From the NCBI RefSeq assembly GCF_003286085.1, contig NW_020825326.1:2749464-2813463 (forward strand): a DNA stretch of 64,000 nucleotides, given 5' to 3'. The notes under the pieces are model-generated. The model was not told the DNA's origin and searched no databases. It saw only the letters and a list, made by a program, of their open reading frames with translations. Position 1 is the stretch's first letter. Every line of letters begins with the position of its first letter. A program made the position numbers and the translations under genes. The stretch is from Drosophila persimilis. Lineage: Eukaryota; Arthropoda; Insecta; Diptera; Drosophilidae. Shown here piece after piece: positions 1 to 10,523 of this stretch.

Positions 1-333
1 TGGAATATCTTGATTTAATTGAACGCATTCAGCAGAACCAAGATAAACTCCCAGATTTGAAAATAACCGATGGCTATATTTACAAACGCACCGAAGCTTC
101 TTTTGGAGATCCTGAATCTGACCACCAGTGATTGAAACTATGGGTTCCCTCTGGGCAAGCCCATGATTGTCCTAGCGCATCACATGGCGGAATGGGCAAA
201 ACCGTGGAAAAACTTAAGAGACACCTGTTCTGGCCTAAGATGTGATTCAAATCCTTGAGTATGTGAATAATTGTGTCATTTGTAAACAAAGGAAAAGTCC
301 AAATATAGTGTTACGACCATCATTGGGAAAACC
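1..333 (+). pseudogene. Ty3/gypsy integrase N-terminal remnant (Osvaldo-like)
   Basis: A broken plus-strand frame reads an integrase N-terminal region: a DKLPDLK...YIYKR stretch, then an H-G-G-M-x-K-T motif, then FWPK. A frameshift near position 240 is followed by CVIC, the second half of an HHCC zinc finger. The same order (DKLPDLKTDG, GGIHKT, YFWPG, CDVC) is found in the pol near 19.7-20.1 kb, so both belong to related Ty3/gypsy lineages. It is cut by the window start and carries stop codons and frameshifts, so it is inactive. The Osvaldo/Ulysses-like lineage name is inferred. Confidence 0.6.
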
Positions 334-974
334 AATTCGAACTAAACTTCGATTACGATCCCTTTCGATTACTCCGGGACATAATCTGGTGGTAGAGAGT
401 GTAGTGAAGCCCGATTAAATTCCCTAATAATTGCCCAGATATAAAGCAGATTCAAAACACGCGCCAACTTGATTAGTTCGAACACCATGGCTGTAGAAAC
501 AGCTACTTCGAATATGGAGCTTTAATTGCTCAAATGTTCTCTTTCGTCTCTCGAGACCGAATTCTATGGAAGGTGGCCACGCGGATCAATTCCATTTTTC
601 TCCCGAAACATTTCGGTTGTGCCTGTGCAAATAGTGCCAAATTCTAGTGAAGAGTCCACGTGTCCCTGTCTTACATAATACATACCCGAGTACATAACTG
701 CAAGTCGGCGAACTATCGACTAAAAGCAAGATCAGCCTAGCCATATTGTGTTGTGAGTGCACTCAATTTTTATAATATGGCGAGCGCAAGGAAGTATAGG
801 GATAGGAAAGACTCCGACCCCATCCGGCGAGCTGAGCCCAGAGCGCAGTATAGTGCTCTAAACCCGAAGCCTTTTTCTGCCGATGGTGCCTTGCCAACAA
901 TACATAGCCAGCCGTGCCATTACTTATATATGTCCGCTGAATCCTGTGTGCTGTTGCATGCTGTTGAAAGTTAG
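334..974. other. No recognisable gene; decayed retroelement 3' flank
   Basis: Only short frames are present. A plus-strand frame at 753-974 has a basic N-terminal stretch (ARKYRDRK) but no domain I recognise. Its position between an integrase remnant and a purine tract fits the decayed end of the same pol gene. Confidence 0.4.
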
Positions 975-977
975 GAC

Positions 978-1440
978 TTCAACGGGGGGAGTATGCTGGG
1001 GTACTCAGCCCGATACTTATAACTTATAAGTTATAAGCATAATCAGTGGTGCAGCAGTAGAGTAAAACCCTAGTATTGTTTGTTGTTTGCACTGCCCACA
1101 GTGGCCACACAGTGGGACCACATTGTTATCTGTATGTATATATATCTATATATGTATATATATGTACATATATATATGTACATATGCTGCTGCACATCAG
1201 AAGGCTATGCCGCCGGTGTCTCTATTCTTTAATTATTTTTTTTGGTACGCACGAGCTATTAATTACTGTCCTTTATTATGATTATATGGATTGAGCTTGT
1301 GTATCTGTAAAGCGTGAGCTGTCCAGAACTATCTACTGACCCCCCGAACATTGGTAAAACTAAAATCTCTATTTAATAAATTTAACAGGGTAATGTTAAT
1401 TTTACGTTACGATATTACAAGCTAGAATGTTAATCGCTCT
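978..1440 (+). repeat. Possible start of a 3' LTR after a polypurine tract
   Basis: A purine tract (AACGGGGGGAG, about 980-990) sits downstream of the integrase remnant on the same strand and is followed by TATGCTGGGG, as expected at a pol/3' LTR junction. The region also holds a short palindrome of TTATAA units near 1,020-1,038 and a TATATG/TACATA-rich stretch at about 1,137-1,185. No second copy occurs in the window, so the LTR cannot be confirmed and its end is not placed. Confidence 0.3.
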
Positions 1441-2995
1441 CCCAAGCAAGCACAAGCTGCTGAAGAGCTATGCCCGGTTATTGGAAGAAGGGGGAGTGAG
1501 GGAGTTTTGAGACGATACATGGCATAGGCCGGATAAAGAGCGCGCGAGAGAGTTTATTTAACGAAGCTGTAAGTGGCAGTAACATGCGCTCTTCGTTCCT
1601 CTCGTTGAAACGGGACAAAAAACGAATAGCTCTAAGAGAACACTAACATGCTCTCGAAGCCACTACGCTCGTCTGAGCCGGCTATTACCTCTCTCGTTCT
1701 AGCGCTTTCCTTCCCAGATCGCTGGAACGACGATTGAGCTTGTAGGTAGGGGTTTGCGGCAGTAAAGGGAAGAGGGAATGAAGGAGAGAGATAAAAGAGG
1801 GAATGAGAGGGTATACAGCCATGAAACGTTCTCGCTTGCAGTGCTTATGTTTTCTTCCTATCCCCTTTCCCGGTTTTCGTTCTCCTCTCTTAAGATAAAT
1901 TTTAATATTTTCGCTGATTGCGCCTACACTACATGTAAACGGTCGTTCAGTAGTTGTAGCCCTGTTGCTGCTTTAGTTGGGCTGCGCTGCTAAGGCTATC
2001 GCTGTTGTTGGGGCCATAGTAGGGCTGTGATGCTAAAGCTAGCGCTGAGGCTGCTTAGACAAGCGCTGATGGGGCCAGCGCTGCCATGGCCTGCTTCCAG
2101 CTGCTGAAGATGGGCGGACGTAGACTGCGCGTTGATTTTTACTTTTTAATAACGTGCGAGTGCTTCTGACCTTTTTAAACCTTAAACCTTCGGACCCGGT
2201 CCAATTCGGAGAAATTGAAGCACTGCATCTGAAAAAAACCAGATAAATAAATACAAAATTTAAAAAAAGGTATTTAAGAAAAACGAACTTTTGAATGAAA
2301 ATTTATTATTAATCAATTTTAAAGACCCATATTAAGAAAAAAATACATTAGGCTTGGTTGAGTAATTAGTATACCATGACCAAAAGGGGGTCACCGTGAC
2401 GGCAGCGGGCATCACTTACAGAATTTAAGAGAATTTCAGCACTAGCATAAAGAGAGATCCCAGCGCCAGTACAAGGGGAAGCATCCAAGAGTACCTGCAG
2501 CCGAGAGAGAGAGAGCGCCGAAAACGAACATAGCAAGCGGGAAATAACGGGATGCGTCGCCGCTACACTAAAGCAGCAACGTCCCGAAGCCGACGAAAGA
2601 GAGCCAAAGATGACGGAAATATGAGTAAGATCTCTCCCACACCCACGCAACCAAGGCAAGCAACGACAAGAGAGCGAGCCGATCGCCCGGCAGAGCCCGA
2701 GCAGAGGCTAGGAGCCCGAGAAATGGTTGAAGCGTGCCAGCTCGCGCCGGGCTCATTGAAAATTGAGCGCTCACCGGGCCAGACGTGTGCACGGAAAACG
2801 GCCACAGTTAGTGAAATAACAGAATAAAACTTGATAGACAGAAAAGCACCTATTTGTTTGCACAACTTTTTCTGGATATTTTAACAGAACCGCGGCGATT
2901 TGATTGCACATTATCTACGGGATATATTTACAGACCTTTCCCAAAACTAATTCGCGTCCCTCTTCTGAAGTACCTTCCTAATTGGGGGAAACTAG
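1441..2995. other. Non-coding stretch; possible LTR/leader ahead of a gag remnant
   Basis: No convincing gene. It is rich in GAGAG/CTCTC motifs (1,500-1,860) and ends in an AT-rich segment (2,230-2,340). A basic plus-strand frame at 2,552-2,827 (RSRRKRAK) could be a decayed Gag N-terminus because a Gag capsid remnant follows in the same orientation. No primer-binding site was recognised. Confidence 0.3.
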
Positions 2996-3250
2996 CAGAG
3001 TGATACTGTCCTCGGACCAGCATGGTATCCACGAGCTGGATTCATTCCATTTATTGCTGGCAGACAAGCTCGAGAAGTAGGGACTCACTTTCAATGGTCA
3101 CACGGACCCTCCGTAGTATTGACGGACAAGGCAGAAATATGGTTGAGGACTGCTCACATGCGGGGCCAGAACTGGACAGATTTCCGAACAGATTTTCTGG
3201 AGTTTTTCCTGCCGCCTCGGTACAGCCAATGCTTCGTGAAAGAGCTAACC
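2996..3250 (+). pseudogene. gag: Retrotransposon Gag capsid remnant
   Basis: One plus-strand frame stays open for about 80 codons and contains DKAEIWLRTAHMRGQNW followed by F-R-T-D-F-L-E-F-F. This is the A/W...W...F...F pattern of the retrotransposon Gag capsid family (Retrotrans_gag type) in Ty3/gypsy elements. It is cut on the right by a CR1 fragment on the opposite strand. Its strand matches the integrase remnant at 1-333, so it may be the next copy of the same family. Confidence 0.5.
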
Positions 3251-3253
3251 TCT

Positions 3254-3732
3254 ACCAAATTCCTGGTGTTTGATCGCCGCCTTATAAGTCCGTGCTGAGT
3301 TGGAAATATAAGTGACTTGCAGAGATGTCGCAAGAGCAGAGTTATATATAATTTCGCTCTATAATTATTTGCGTCAGACTTGCTACCCTTTTTATGGAGA
3401 GGAATTATAAACGATTCCTTCCAGATCGGGGGAAGCAAGAAGAATCAATGACAGGGTGAATAGATTAAGCAAAGGTCCACACAGGCCTCGATGAAAACAC
3501 CGGCTTAACTAGGCGAAGATCATGAAGTAAAGAACATTCATTTAACACGGGACTGAAAAAGCCGTTCGACCTCGGTAAACCGTATTGGTACGGATGACCA
3601 GAGTAGCTTTCCTCAGAACAGGTCGTTTGGAAAAATTGGGCAAAAAGATCGGCAATTGCCTGATCATTATTTGCCGACGTGTCACGAAGTCTTGATTTTA
3701 GGTGTTTTAAACTGGATAATTCTTTAATATTC
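3254..3732 (-). pseudogene. CR1-B LINE reverse-transcriptase fragment
   Basis: Minus-strand frames contain PIWKESFIIPLHKKGSKSD and HLCKSL...PTQHG.IRRRS, near-identical in wording to the CR1-B ORF2 at 13.6-14.0 kb. A second frame carries ...NDQAIADLFAQFFQTT, also found there. Frameshifts break it. Both ends stop inside ORF2, so this is an internal scrap and not a simple 5'-truncated insertion. Confidence 0.8.
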
Positions 3733-4236
3733 CACGCTAACCAAAATCGCCTTCTGGAACGCTGCTGGGCTCTCAAACAAACTCCCTAAACTCAACGCTT
3801 ATTTGACAGACAACCTTTTAATATCAGAATCGCACATATGTAAAAGATGACACACACCTCGTGATAGACGGATATCACATCTATCTTGCAAACCACCCAT
3901 CAAACCGGAGCAGAGGCGGATCTGCTGTGATTATGAAACACAGCATCCCACACATTTCCCTGACTCCAACTAGAAAGAACTCCATACAAATGTCTACTAT
4001 AGCTGTAACTATGAAAAACGACGTATCTATACATATTGCTGCGGTCTACTGCCCCCCACTCTTGAATGGACTGACACTCAGTTTAAGCAAGTCTTCGACT
4101 GCTAGGGTACCAGATTCATTGCAGCTGGAGACTGGAACGCCAAAAGCCAATGGTGGGGCAACGCAAGGTCATGCCGAAGGGGAACCTTACTCCTAAAATG
4201 CGTCCAGGAAAATGGTCAAAAAATATTGTGCAAAGC
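3733..4236 (+). pseudogene. Jockey-clade LINE endonuclease fragment
   Basis: The plus strand encodes the start of an apurinic-type endonuclease: FWNAAGL, then LISESH (catalytic Glu region), then GYHIYLANHP...RGGSAV, AAVYCPP and finally GDWNAKSQWWG with the metal-binding GDxN motif. The wording is typical of the jockey clade (F/Doc/TART group) and differs from the CR1 endonucleases here (GDFNLP). Frameshifts at about 3,830 and 4,085 inactivate it. It is a different element from the CR1 fragments on both sides. Confidence 0.7.
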
Positions 4237-4274
4237 CCTCTCCCCCTCATGACAATAATTTGTTTAATGGTCAG

Positions 4275-4310
4275 TAGTGTAATGATGTAGTGTAATGATG
4301 TAGTGTAATG
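4275..4310. repeat. 13-bp tandem repeat
   Basis: TAGTGTAATGATG is repeated nearly three times at the junction between the jockey endonuclease scrap and a CR1-A fragment. It may be a junctional slippage product. Confidence 0.8.
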
Positions 4311-4312
4311 GT

Positions 4313-4590
4313 CAATGAAAATTTTATGATCATTGATAGTTAGAGTTAGAGTTAAGCCAGGTTTTGGTAAAAGCGATAGCATCGAAATCAAAAGACGCAC
4401 TATTTGTATGAATTTGACGAAATTTGCCCAACAAACTGCGAACGTTCTGATAGTGAATAGAAAATAGGTACATCAGTTTTTTGGACTCGGGTTCGAATGT
4501 TTGTGAACGAACTCATGCATAATTGTATGCTCAGGCCGTGTTGACGGCGCAAGAGATTTAGATAGTAAAGAATCAGGGATTTAATAAACA
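4313..4590 (-). pseudogene. CR1-A endonuclease N-terminal fragment (third copy)
   Basis: This matches the ORF2 start of the full-length CR1-A around 27,480-27,770, including INDH(E/K)IFID and the upstream inter-ORF sequence. Unlike the other two CR1-A copies, this one reads FDAIAFTKTWL in a single frame, so it lacks their +1 frameshift. It is truncated at both ends and degenerate downstream. Confidence 0.75.
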
Positions 4591-6242
4591 ACCACTGCAA
4601 GGTTATTTTTCAAATACATGCGGTGATTACTGTATCGTAAATATAATACTTAAACGCAACAAAAAAACATTAAATTTTTTTTAAACAATTTAACAAAAAT
4701 GATTTTAACTATAATGATAAGTTAATAATACAAATGTTTAAGAAAATTCGTTTTAAATAAAAACACATTATTATTTCAGAGACATTTAAGATATTTATTG
4801 ATTTTTTGAGCTGGGATACATTCTTTTATTTAAGTTATAGTACTTTAACATTAAGTCTATAGCTTCTGCATTATTGGTAGGGTATGACACAGGCTTGTGA
4901 AAGGTCCGTCCGTTGCATCGTCATCGCTGCAGGGGCACTGCTTATAATGAAAGCCAAACTTGGAGTACTGAACCTCCTTTTCCTACAGATCCTCCAAAAT
5001 GCTCATCAAATTTTGAAGAATTTGTACGTGCTCCTCGAAGATCATCTCTTCGAATTGCATCAAAAATAGTTTTTTTTTGTTTCCCATGCATCTTGCAGCT
5101 GACTTCTTGAATCTATCCACGTCTTTGCTCTGTTACCCTTATATTTTTCTTTACCTATGTATGGGAAGTGATGAGTACTATATGTTGTCTCTTCTTCTCT
5201 TAAAAATGTTTAATGTGAAGTCTTCATTTAAAGTTTTTATTTACTCTTTACATATAAATTGGAAATGGGCAGTGCTGTATCTATTCATCTCTTTTCCTTT
5301 ATATATAAGATGTGAAATTCCATGCTCCTTCAACATCTTAAAGGGCGTTTTTGTGGAAAATTTGGTCACATAACTTTTAGGTAAAAATATTCAAAGCTGT
5401 TCGTTGTCCTTATCAGTTAAATAAAGGATCACTTGAACTAGATCCTCTGCTCATAAGAACTTCAAAAGCATTCCGAGGTCCCAAGCATGCTTCATAATGA
5501 GAATCAAACTCTATTAAGTCGATGGACTTAGAGCAAAGGTCACACACCACATTATTACGAGAGTCAGAGCATTTCTCATAATGAGATTAAAACTCTATAG
5601 AGTCAACGGACTTATCATCCGGGAAAATGTATGATGGATTATTATTATTAGGCGTTGCATTCCTTGGTTAAGCTCACTTAACCAGTTGAAGTTATCGAGA
5701 TTGCTCTCTAGATAGGTTTGGGTCTTGATCTCAAAAATCAGGGATAGGTCTACGGAGCTCGGCTGAGAGTCCAGAATTATGGTTGATTCCGGTTGGGAAT
5801 CGATAAAAATGATTTCGAGGTCATCCATCGTTGTTAAAAGATTATATGCTTATATTGCTATGGGACAGTGTGAGGTACACAAAGCAGGAATATAAATTAT
5901 AGAGAAAGTAGAAAGGTTCAAGAGCATCGAAGCCGTTTTTCAGGAAACACTTCAAAAATACCTCTAAGCTATCACATTAGATTCATTTCAAAGGTATGAC
6001 CTATCTGTTTGTGGGTTGTTTGCATGCATCCTGCAGTTTACGTTTTAAAAAAGATTTTATTCTTTCACTTAAACTTAGTGCACATTGATTAGTTATTTCC
6101 CCGACGATGACTGATGTCCGATGTCTTGAATGGAATTAACTTTTGTTGAATTCTCCGACGGTGTCGCGATTGACGTTTGTCTTGAACAGAACTGCTCTGC
6201 CTTCTTAAATGTAGACTATTTATATCATGATGCTCGACCTAA
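4591..6242. other. AT-rich stretch without a recognisable gene
   Basis: Frames at 4,884-5,373 (plus) and 5,595-5,828 (minus, rich in D, S and I) match no family I recognise. The minus frame starts MDDLEIIFID and lies next to the imperfect repeat pair at 5,483-5,613. Nothing here supports a functional gene; decayed element sequence is the likeliest content. Confidence 0.45.
5483..5613 (+). repeat. Imperfect direct repeat pair, about 48 bp
   Basis: Two copies (about 5,483-5,530 and 5,566-5,613) share the pattern AGCAT..TTCATAATGAGA, then AACTCTAT.(A)AGTC, then GGACTTA, with scattered differences. The function is unknown. Confidence 0.6.
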
Positions 6243-6960
6243 CAGATGCATCTATGTTTGGTAATGAATAAAGAAACGACTAATCAACACGCGAGAGATG
6301 TAGATCTAAATCGATAAAGGTATATCGACAAAGTTGGATGGTAAGGATCTTCAGCGAATGATATTGGGCATGCTCTAGATACCGTAGCAAGAGAAGCATC
6401 GTTAACAAACATGAGGTAAAGAAGTCTGTCCCTAATGTTTTTAACGGTATTAATTTGGACAAGGGAAGTATCCGTTAGCCCATTGATAAAGTCATTATGG
6501 CAATTGGGAAACAACAGGTTAGCGTCATCACAAGGCAGCCAAGAAAGAGATGGGAGGTTAAAGTCACCCATGACAAGAATTCGATAGTGCACCCCCTAAT
6601 GCAGATACGACAGTATTAATTGCTGAGAGGTGGTGTAATTAAAGCTCAGCATCAGACCTGGGAGGAATGTAAGAGCAGGTTAAATAGAAAAATGCCGAGC
6701 CAACACGAACTTCGACTGCAACAAATTCAATTCCATGGATGTTATTGAATGGGAATAACTCAGATGATAAAATAGATTTGACTGCAATCGGAACCCCACC
6801 TGCAAAAGATAGGCGGTCCATTCTATAAATAGTGTAACTATCAATGAAAATTTCATGATCATTGATAGAAGAGTTAAGCCAGGTTTCGCGTAAACGCGAT
6901 GGCATCGAAATCAAAAGACGCATAAGTATGAATTTGACGCAGTTTGCCCAACAAACTGCG
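6243..6960 (-). pseudogene. CR1-A ORF2 endonuclease domain, truncated
   Basis: The minus strand encodes an endonuclease/exonuclease/phosphatase-type nicking domain: INDHEIFID, YRMDRLSFAGGV, YLTCSYIPPRSD and VMGDFNLPSLSWLP with the GDFN motif. Short frameshifts separate the pieces. The family nicks target DNA for target-primed reverse transcription. Here the reverse-transcriptase domain is absent, and a +1 frameshift near 6,890 is shared with the full-length copy. Confidence 0.8.
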
Positions 6961-7159
6961 AACGTTCTGATAGTGAATAGAAAAATGGTACTTCAGTTTT
7001 TTGGAGCAGCAGATTCGGTAATTCTGGGACTCGGGTTCGAATCTTTGTGAAGGAATTCATGCTTAATTGTATGCTCAGGCCATATTGACGGTTCTAGAGA
7101 ACTGAATAGTAAAGAATCAGGGAGAATAATTTTAAAGGATGATATTTTGCGCTTATGTT

Positions 7160-7943
7160 TATATGTAACTATAAACAACTATATCATCAGGCGAAGCGTT
7201 AAGTTTAGAGGAAAGATGTGGCTTACCGTCCTGCGTTGTATCCCCAGGAATAAGACGAGAAACAAATATTGCTTTCCGAGGGACCACTGCTCTAAGTTGA
7301 AGTCCCGAGCTAGATCGAGATGGTGGAGCCACTCCTAAAAGAGATCTCGGTCCTTGGGCAGAAGACTTGGCAGCAACGGCTGGAGCGGGAATTGGCAAGA
7401 CATCACCAGCAACCAACACACCCGCACACCCGCACTAGGAGCACTCACCACGTCAGATGTGACGGCAGCAGAAACTGCAGGGATGGGGTTGATGCTGTTG
7501 GGAACTTGGATGCTTGAAGGAAGCACATTGCTCGGTGTAAAGAACACCGGAGCCTCCGTTGGCGGATTTACAGATATCGGCGAGGCATGACCACATGGAG
7601 TAACAAATGCTTCCGATGGATGAAGGCGGGAGGCAGTCGTACCAATCGGATTAGGTTGCAAGAGGCGATTCGCTCAAGAGTTTGAGCCAAAGAAACTGCG
7701 ATTCAAGGGCAAGAAACTTCTCGTTGAGAGCCACAAATTGTTTCCGGACTCCATCTCCCGACATGCCAGACATGACCAAGACAGGCCCATGCGTTTCGAG
7801 ATCAGATCATTTAGCCGGCCAAAATTTCCGCCACCAGCACATTTTATGTGGGCAAAATGGTCACACAGCCAGCAGCTAAGGAATGAATCACCAATGATTA
7901 CACCACTGAATTCACATTTCTTTGCACTACAAACGATCGCCAT
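7160..7943 (-). pseudogene. CR1-A ORF1 with PHD-like zinc finger, broken
   Basis: The start codon at 7,941-7,943 opens MAIVCSAKKCEF, followed by CWLCDHFAHIKCAG and WSCLACRE, a PHD-like zinc finger (C..C, C..C, H..C, C..C) as found in drosophilid CR1 ORF1 proteins. A deletion after the finger removes the coiled segment present in the 28.5-kb copy. The C-terminal part keeps a Ser/Pro/Ala-rich linker and IFVSRLIPG, an RNP-like motif. It lacks the IPAP repeat expansion of the full-length copy. Confidence 0.8.
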
Positions 7944-8525
7944 TATTGACATCAGTAAAATAACTGTGCAAAAATAATAAAAGTACAGAGTGAGAGCGCA
8001 GGTAAAATGGGAGAGCAGACAGCAGAGCGAGCCCGACAATCAGCAGCAGCGGCCATAATTCAGAGCAGATGATCCAACGAAGTGCAGGAAACGAGCAATA
8101 AGCTCACCAGAGCAGAGACACAAAGGAATAGTCCACAAAGAGGGAGAGTATGGGCAATCCAGAGAGAGTGAGAGCAACAATGCGAGCAGCAGGCTTGCTT
8201 ATGCTCACGAGAGAGTGCAAACGCTATGCAAACGTGATGCGCGAGAACAGTGCACACCGAAGAAGCGATAACGAAAAGCAGACTGGGCAAAAAACAATAA
8301 CAAATTGCCTGCACGAGTCCGATACGTTACGTTGCGAATATTGGATTTGTATTAAACACTTGTTTACAAACAAAACACAGGTTATTAACACAAAGAAAAA
8401 TCAAATTAAAGAGATGCGATGATATATCAAAAGAAAGTGACAAAAATGTTGTATGATATTTAAGCAAAGGGCGGATAATGCAGGAGCAAGAAAAAAACAC
8501 AACCGGCTTATGCAAGATCTAAAAG

Positions 8526-9632
8526 CTGTTCTTTTGGCACAGGTTCTGTGAAAACAATGTTAATTGGATTAATACTTATTTCATACATCAAACACACAAA
8601 TTATATACTGATTTGGTATATTTTCCATACTGAAAATATAACGAAAATACGTCTCAGGCAAAATATTTTTTTTTTAGATATCTTTTAGCACCGGCTCTAA
8701 GATATGCTCGATTCGTAATTCAATTACGCATAAGGTCTAACCACCTCCATTTTATGCGTTTAAAAATAAGCAAAACATTATACAAATGAAAATAAGTAAA
8801 GGTAGCAAATAAACCTATGGAAAATGCAACAACGGAACTAAAAGTAGTTCCCCTTTATGTCGCATATTTTTTTTTTATATTTGGACGTTGACATGCAATG
8901 ACTGCATCTTTCAATAGGCGATGATAGATCCCGCCCAACCGACCGAGGGGCGCTGTCGCATGACGCGCGGTGCGTAGCCGAACCAAACGCGAACATGCAA
9001 GAAAGATAGCTACAAATTCGGAAATGTTTGCGCTGCGCACAAAGCGCATCCATGGCCACCAGCTATCGTCCTCGCACACTCCCGGCCAAATCCTGGCCGT
9101 CTGGGGTCCCACGACGGCGGCCTCATCTACTCCGCACGGCTATGTGCCCTATCCACGTGTCTGCTGCAACATACCTTCACACGCGCACATCCAGCGTCAA
9201 TTAGCTGCGCAAAATGACTAATACGCTGCTCCCGACGAAGATGACGAATTATGCTGCACCAGTACCTGAAAATAAAATTAAATTAGATTAAACTATTAAT
9301 AATTGACCATTTTTGTCTAATACTTATCTTTGTGTAACCAAGTTTCTTTGTACTTACCACCTGTTTGCATAAATGTACGTCAATTGTTGCGAATGTCAAA
9401 ATAGGGCTGCCTGACTGATAGAATGTAAACATGTTTCTAGATGTTAATGTTAATTTTAACAGCCCGCCAATTTTAAAATCACATTATTGTTGTAAGTCAA
9501 GCTTAAATGTAAATTGCCATGTCCTAGGTAATAAGAAAAGCTGAAAATAAAATTCCGCCAGTAGCAAAACTGGTGGGCGAGAGTGCGCAACGTAGGCGTG
9601 CACTTGCATTAAATTACCTTGAAAAAATACTA
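8526..9632. other. Intergenic, no recognisable gene; holds one R-unit
   Basis: AT-rich flanks surround a moderately GC-rich core (8,880-9,240). The core begins with the repeat shared with 32.3 kb. The only longer frame (8,970-9,221 plus) shows no domain. The last 380 bases are AT-rich up to the CR1-B 3' end. Confidence 0.5.
8881..9008. repeat. R-unit copy 1 (dispersed non-coding repeat)
   Basis: Starts TTGGACGTTGACATGCAATG and ends GCGAACATGCAAGAAAGATA. A second copy at 32,321-32,519 has the same ends but about 70 extra bases inside, so this copy has an internal deletion. No coding frame is conserved between copies. The identity is unknown. Confidence 0.75.
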
Positions 9633-10282
9633 ACATTCGAGGAAAATTAGCACTAAACTTACTAAGAAACTAAGCATGCAATCAAAATACAAATACCACT
9701 GCAACTACTAATTACTAGAAAGGTGTGTAAGGATTAGTAATTTAATAAGAGGAAGAGAATTAGTGGTGGATATAATATGGTAGAGGGAATTATAATCCGA
9801 GCATAAGACCCTAAACGGTTCATGCAAGGAATAATTCGATATACAAAGTGGAAGGAACAACGGTATCAAATTTCTAGTTAGTCTAATAGGAATCGTGAAG
9901 TTTATGCGGCTCAACAGATCAGGGCTGTCCATGTCACCCCTGATCAAGTTGTGCACAAATATCACACCAAGCATTTTTCTACGGTTAACTAAGGATGGGA
10001 GGTTTACTAATAGTAGTCTACTAGATTAAGATGGGAGTCTTACACCCTCATTCCAGTTAAGGCCCCGCAGAGCAAAGAGTAAAAAGTTGTTCTGTACTGA
10101 TTCTATACGGTCCTGGTGTACTTTGTACTGAGGGCACCATACACAGGAGCCGTATTCTAAAATCGGACAAACTAGCGTAGTATAGAGAGTCTTTGTTATA
10201 TAGGGGTCGTCAAATTCCTTTGACCACCTCTTTATAAACCCAAGCACGCCCATGGCCTTATTTACCACGGTAGAAATGTGTT
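9633..10282 (-). pseudogene. CR1-B RT C-terminus and 3' UTR
   Basis: Minus-strand reading gives VNKAMGVLGFIKRWSKEFDD, then LVCPILEYGSCVW and ESVQNNFLLFALR, the conserved thumb-like tail of CR1 reverse transcriptases. The remaining C-terminus (RLTRNLIPLFLP...HEPFRVL) follows after frame breaks, and the 3' UTR ends at about 9,633. The same sequence recurs at 32.5-33.2 kb. Confidence 0.85.
10186..10282. repeat. 97-bp duplication, left copy
   Basis: CR1-B sequence from AGAGTCTTTG to AATGTGTT. It is repeated at 12,991-13,087 with a single mismatch (CATGGCCTTA versus CATGGCCCTA). The two copies flank the plus-strand gag element exactly, as an unusually long target-site duplication would. Confidence 0.85.
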
Positions 10283-10283
10283 A

Positions 10284-10308
10284 CGTATCGCCGCCGCTGC
10301 ATACGACA
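10284..10308 (+). repeat. 5' Tag matching the element's own 3' end
   Basis: The core GCCGCCGCTGCATACGACA within 10,284-10,308 repeats at 12,954-12,978 (24 of 25 bases equal). In both places the match is followed within a few bases by a run of nine A. Sequence beyond the A-run differs. Confidence 0.85.
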
Positions 10309-10523
10309 GACAAAAAAAAACAGACAAACCGCAAAAATTAAAAATTAAAATATCAAAAATCGCCAAAAATATTCTATATTCGCAATATTCTATAAATACA
10401 TTCCGGGCAATGCGAAGTGTTGTGCCGCGCATAACATAACCAAAGTGCCGAAAGTGAAAAAACGTGGGGTAGGCTGCAGCCAAGTTGTAGCAGGCCCCGT
10501 CCGCTGCACTGTCAACCAAGCCA

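Larger units (their letters stand above)
6243..8525 (-). mobile_element. CR1-A LINE, copy with 5' end but lacking the 3' half
   Basis: Aligns by eye over about 2.3 kb with the full-length CR1-A (26.81-29.26 kb), including the 5' UTR up to its terminus (ACAACCGGCTTA..CAAGA.CTA.AAGC). It contains ORF1 and the ORF2 endonuclease, but stops at 6,243 before the reverse transcriptase. An internal deletion of roughly 70 bp removes sequence matching about 26,887-26,957. LINE copies are normally 5'-truncated, so keeping the 5' end and losing the 3' half points to a later deletion or rearrangement. Confidence 0.85.

Noticed and set aside
1137-1185. TATATG/TACATA run as a regulatory site
   Set aside because: Simple-sequence stretch. 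No second evidence for function.
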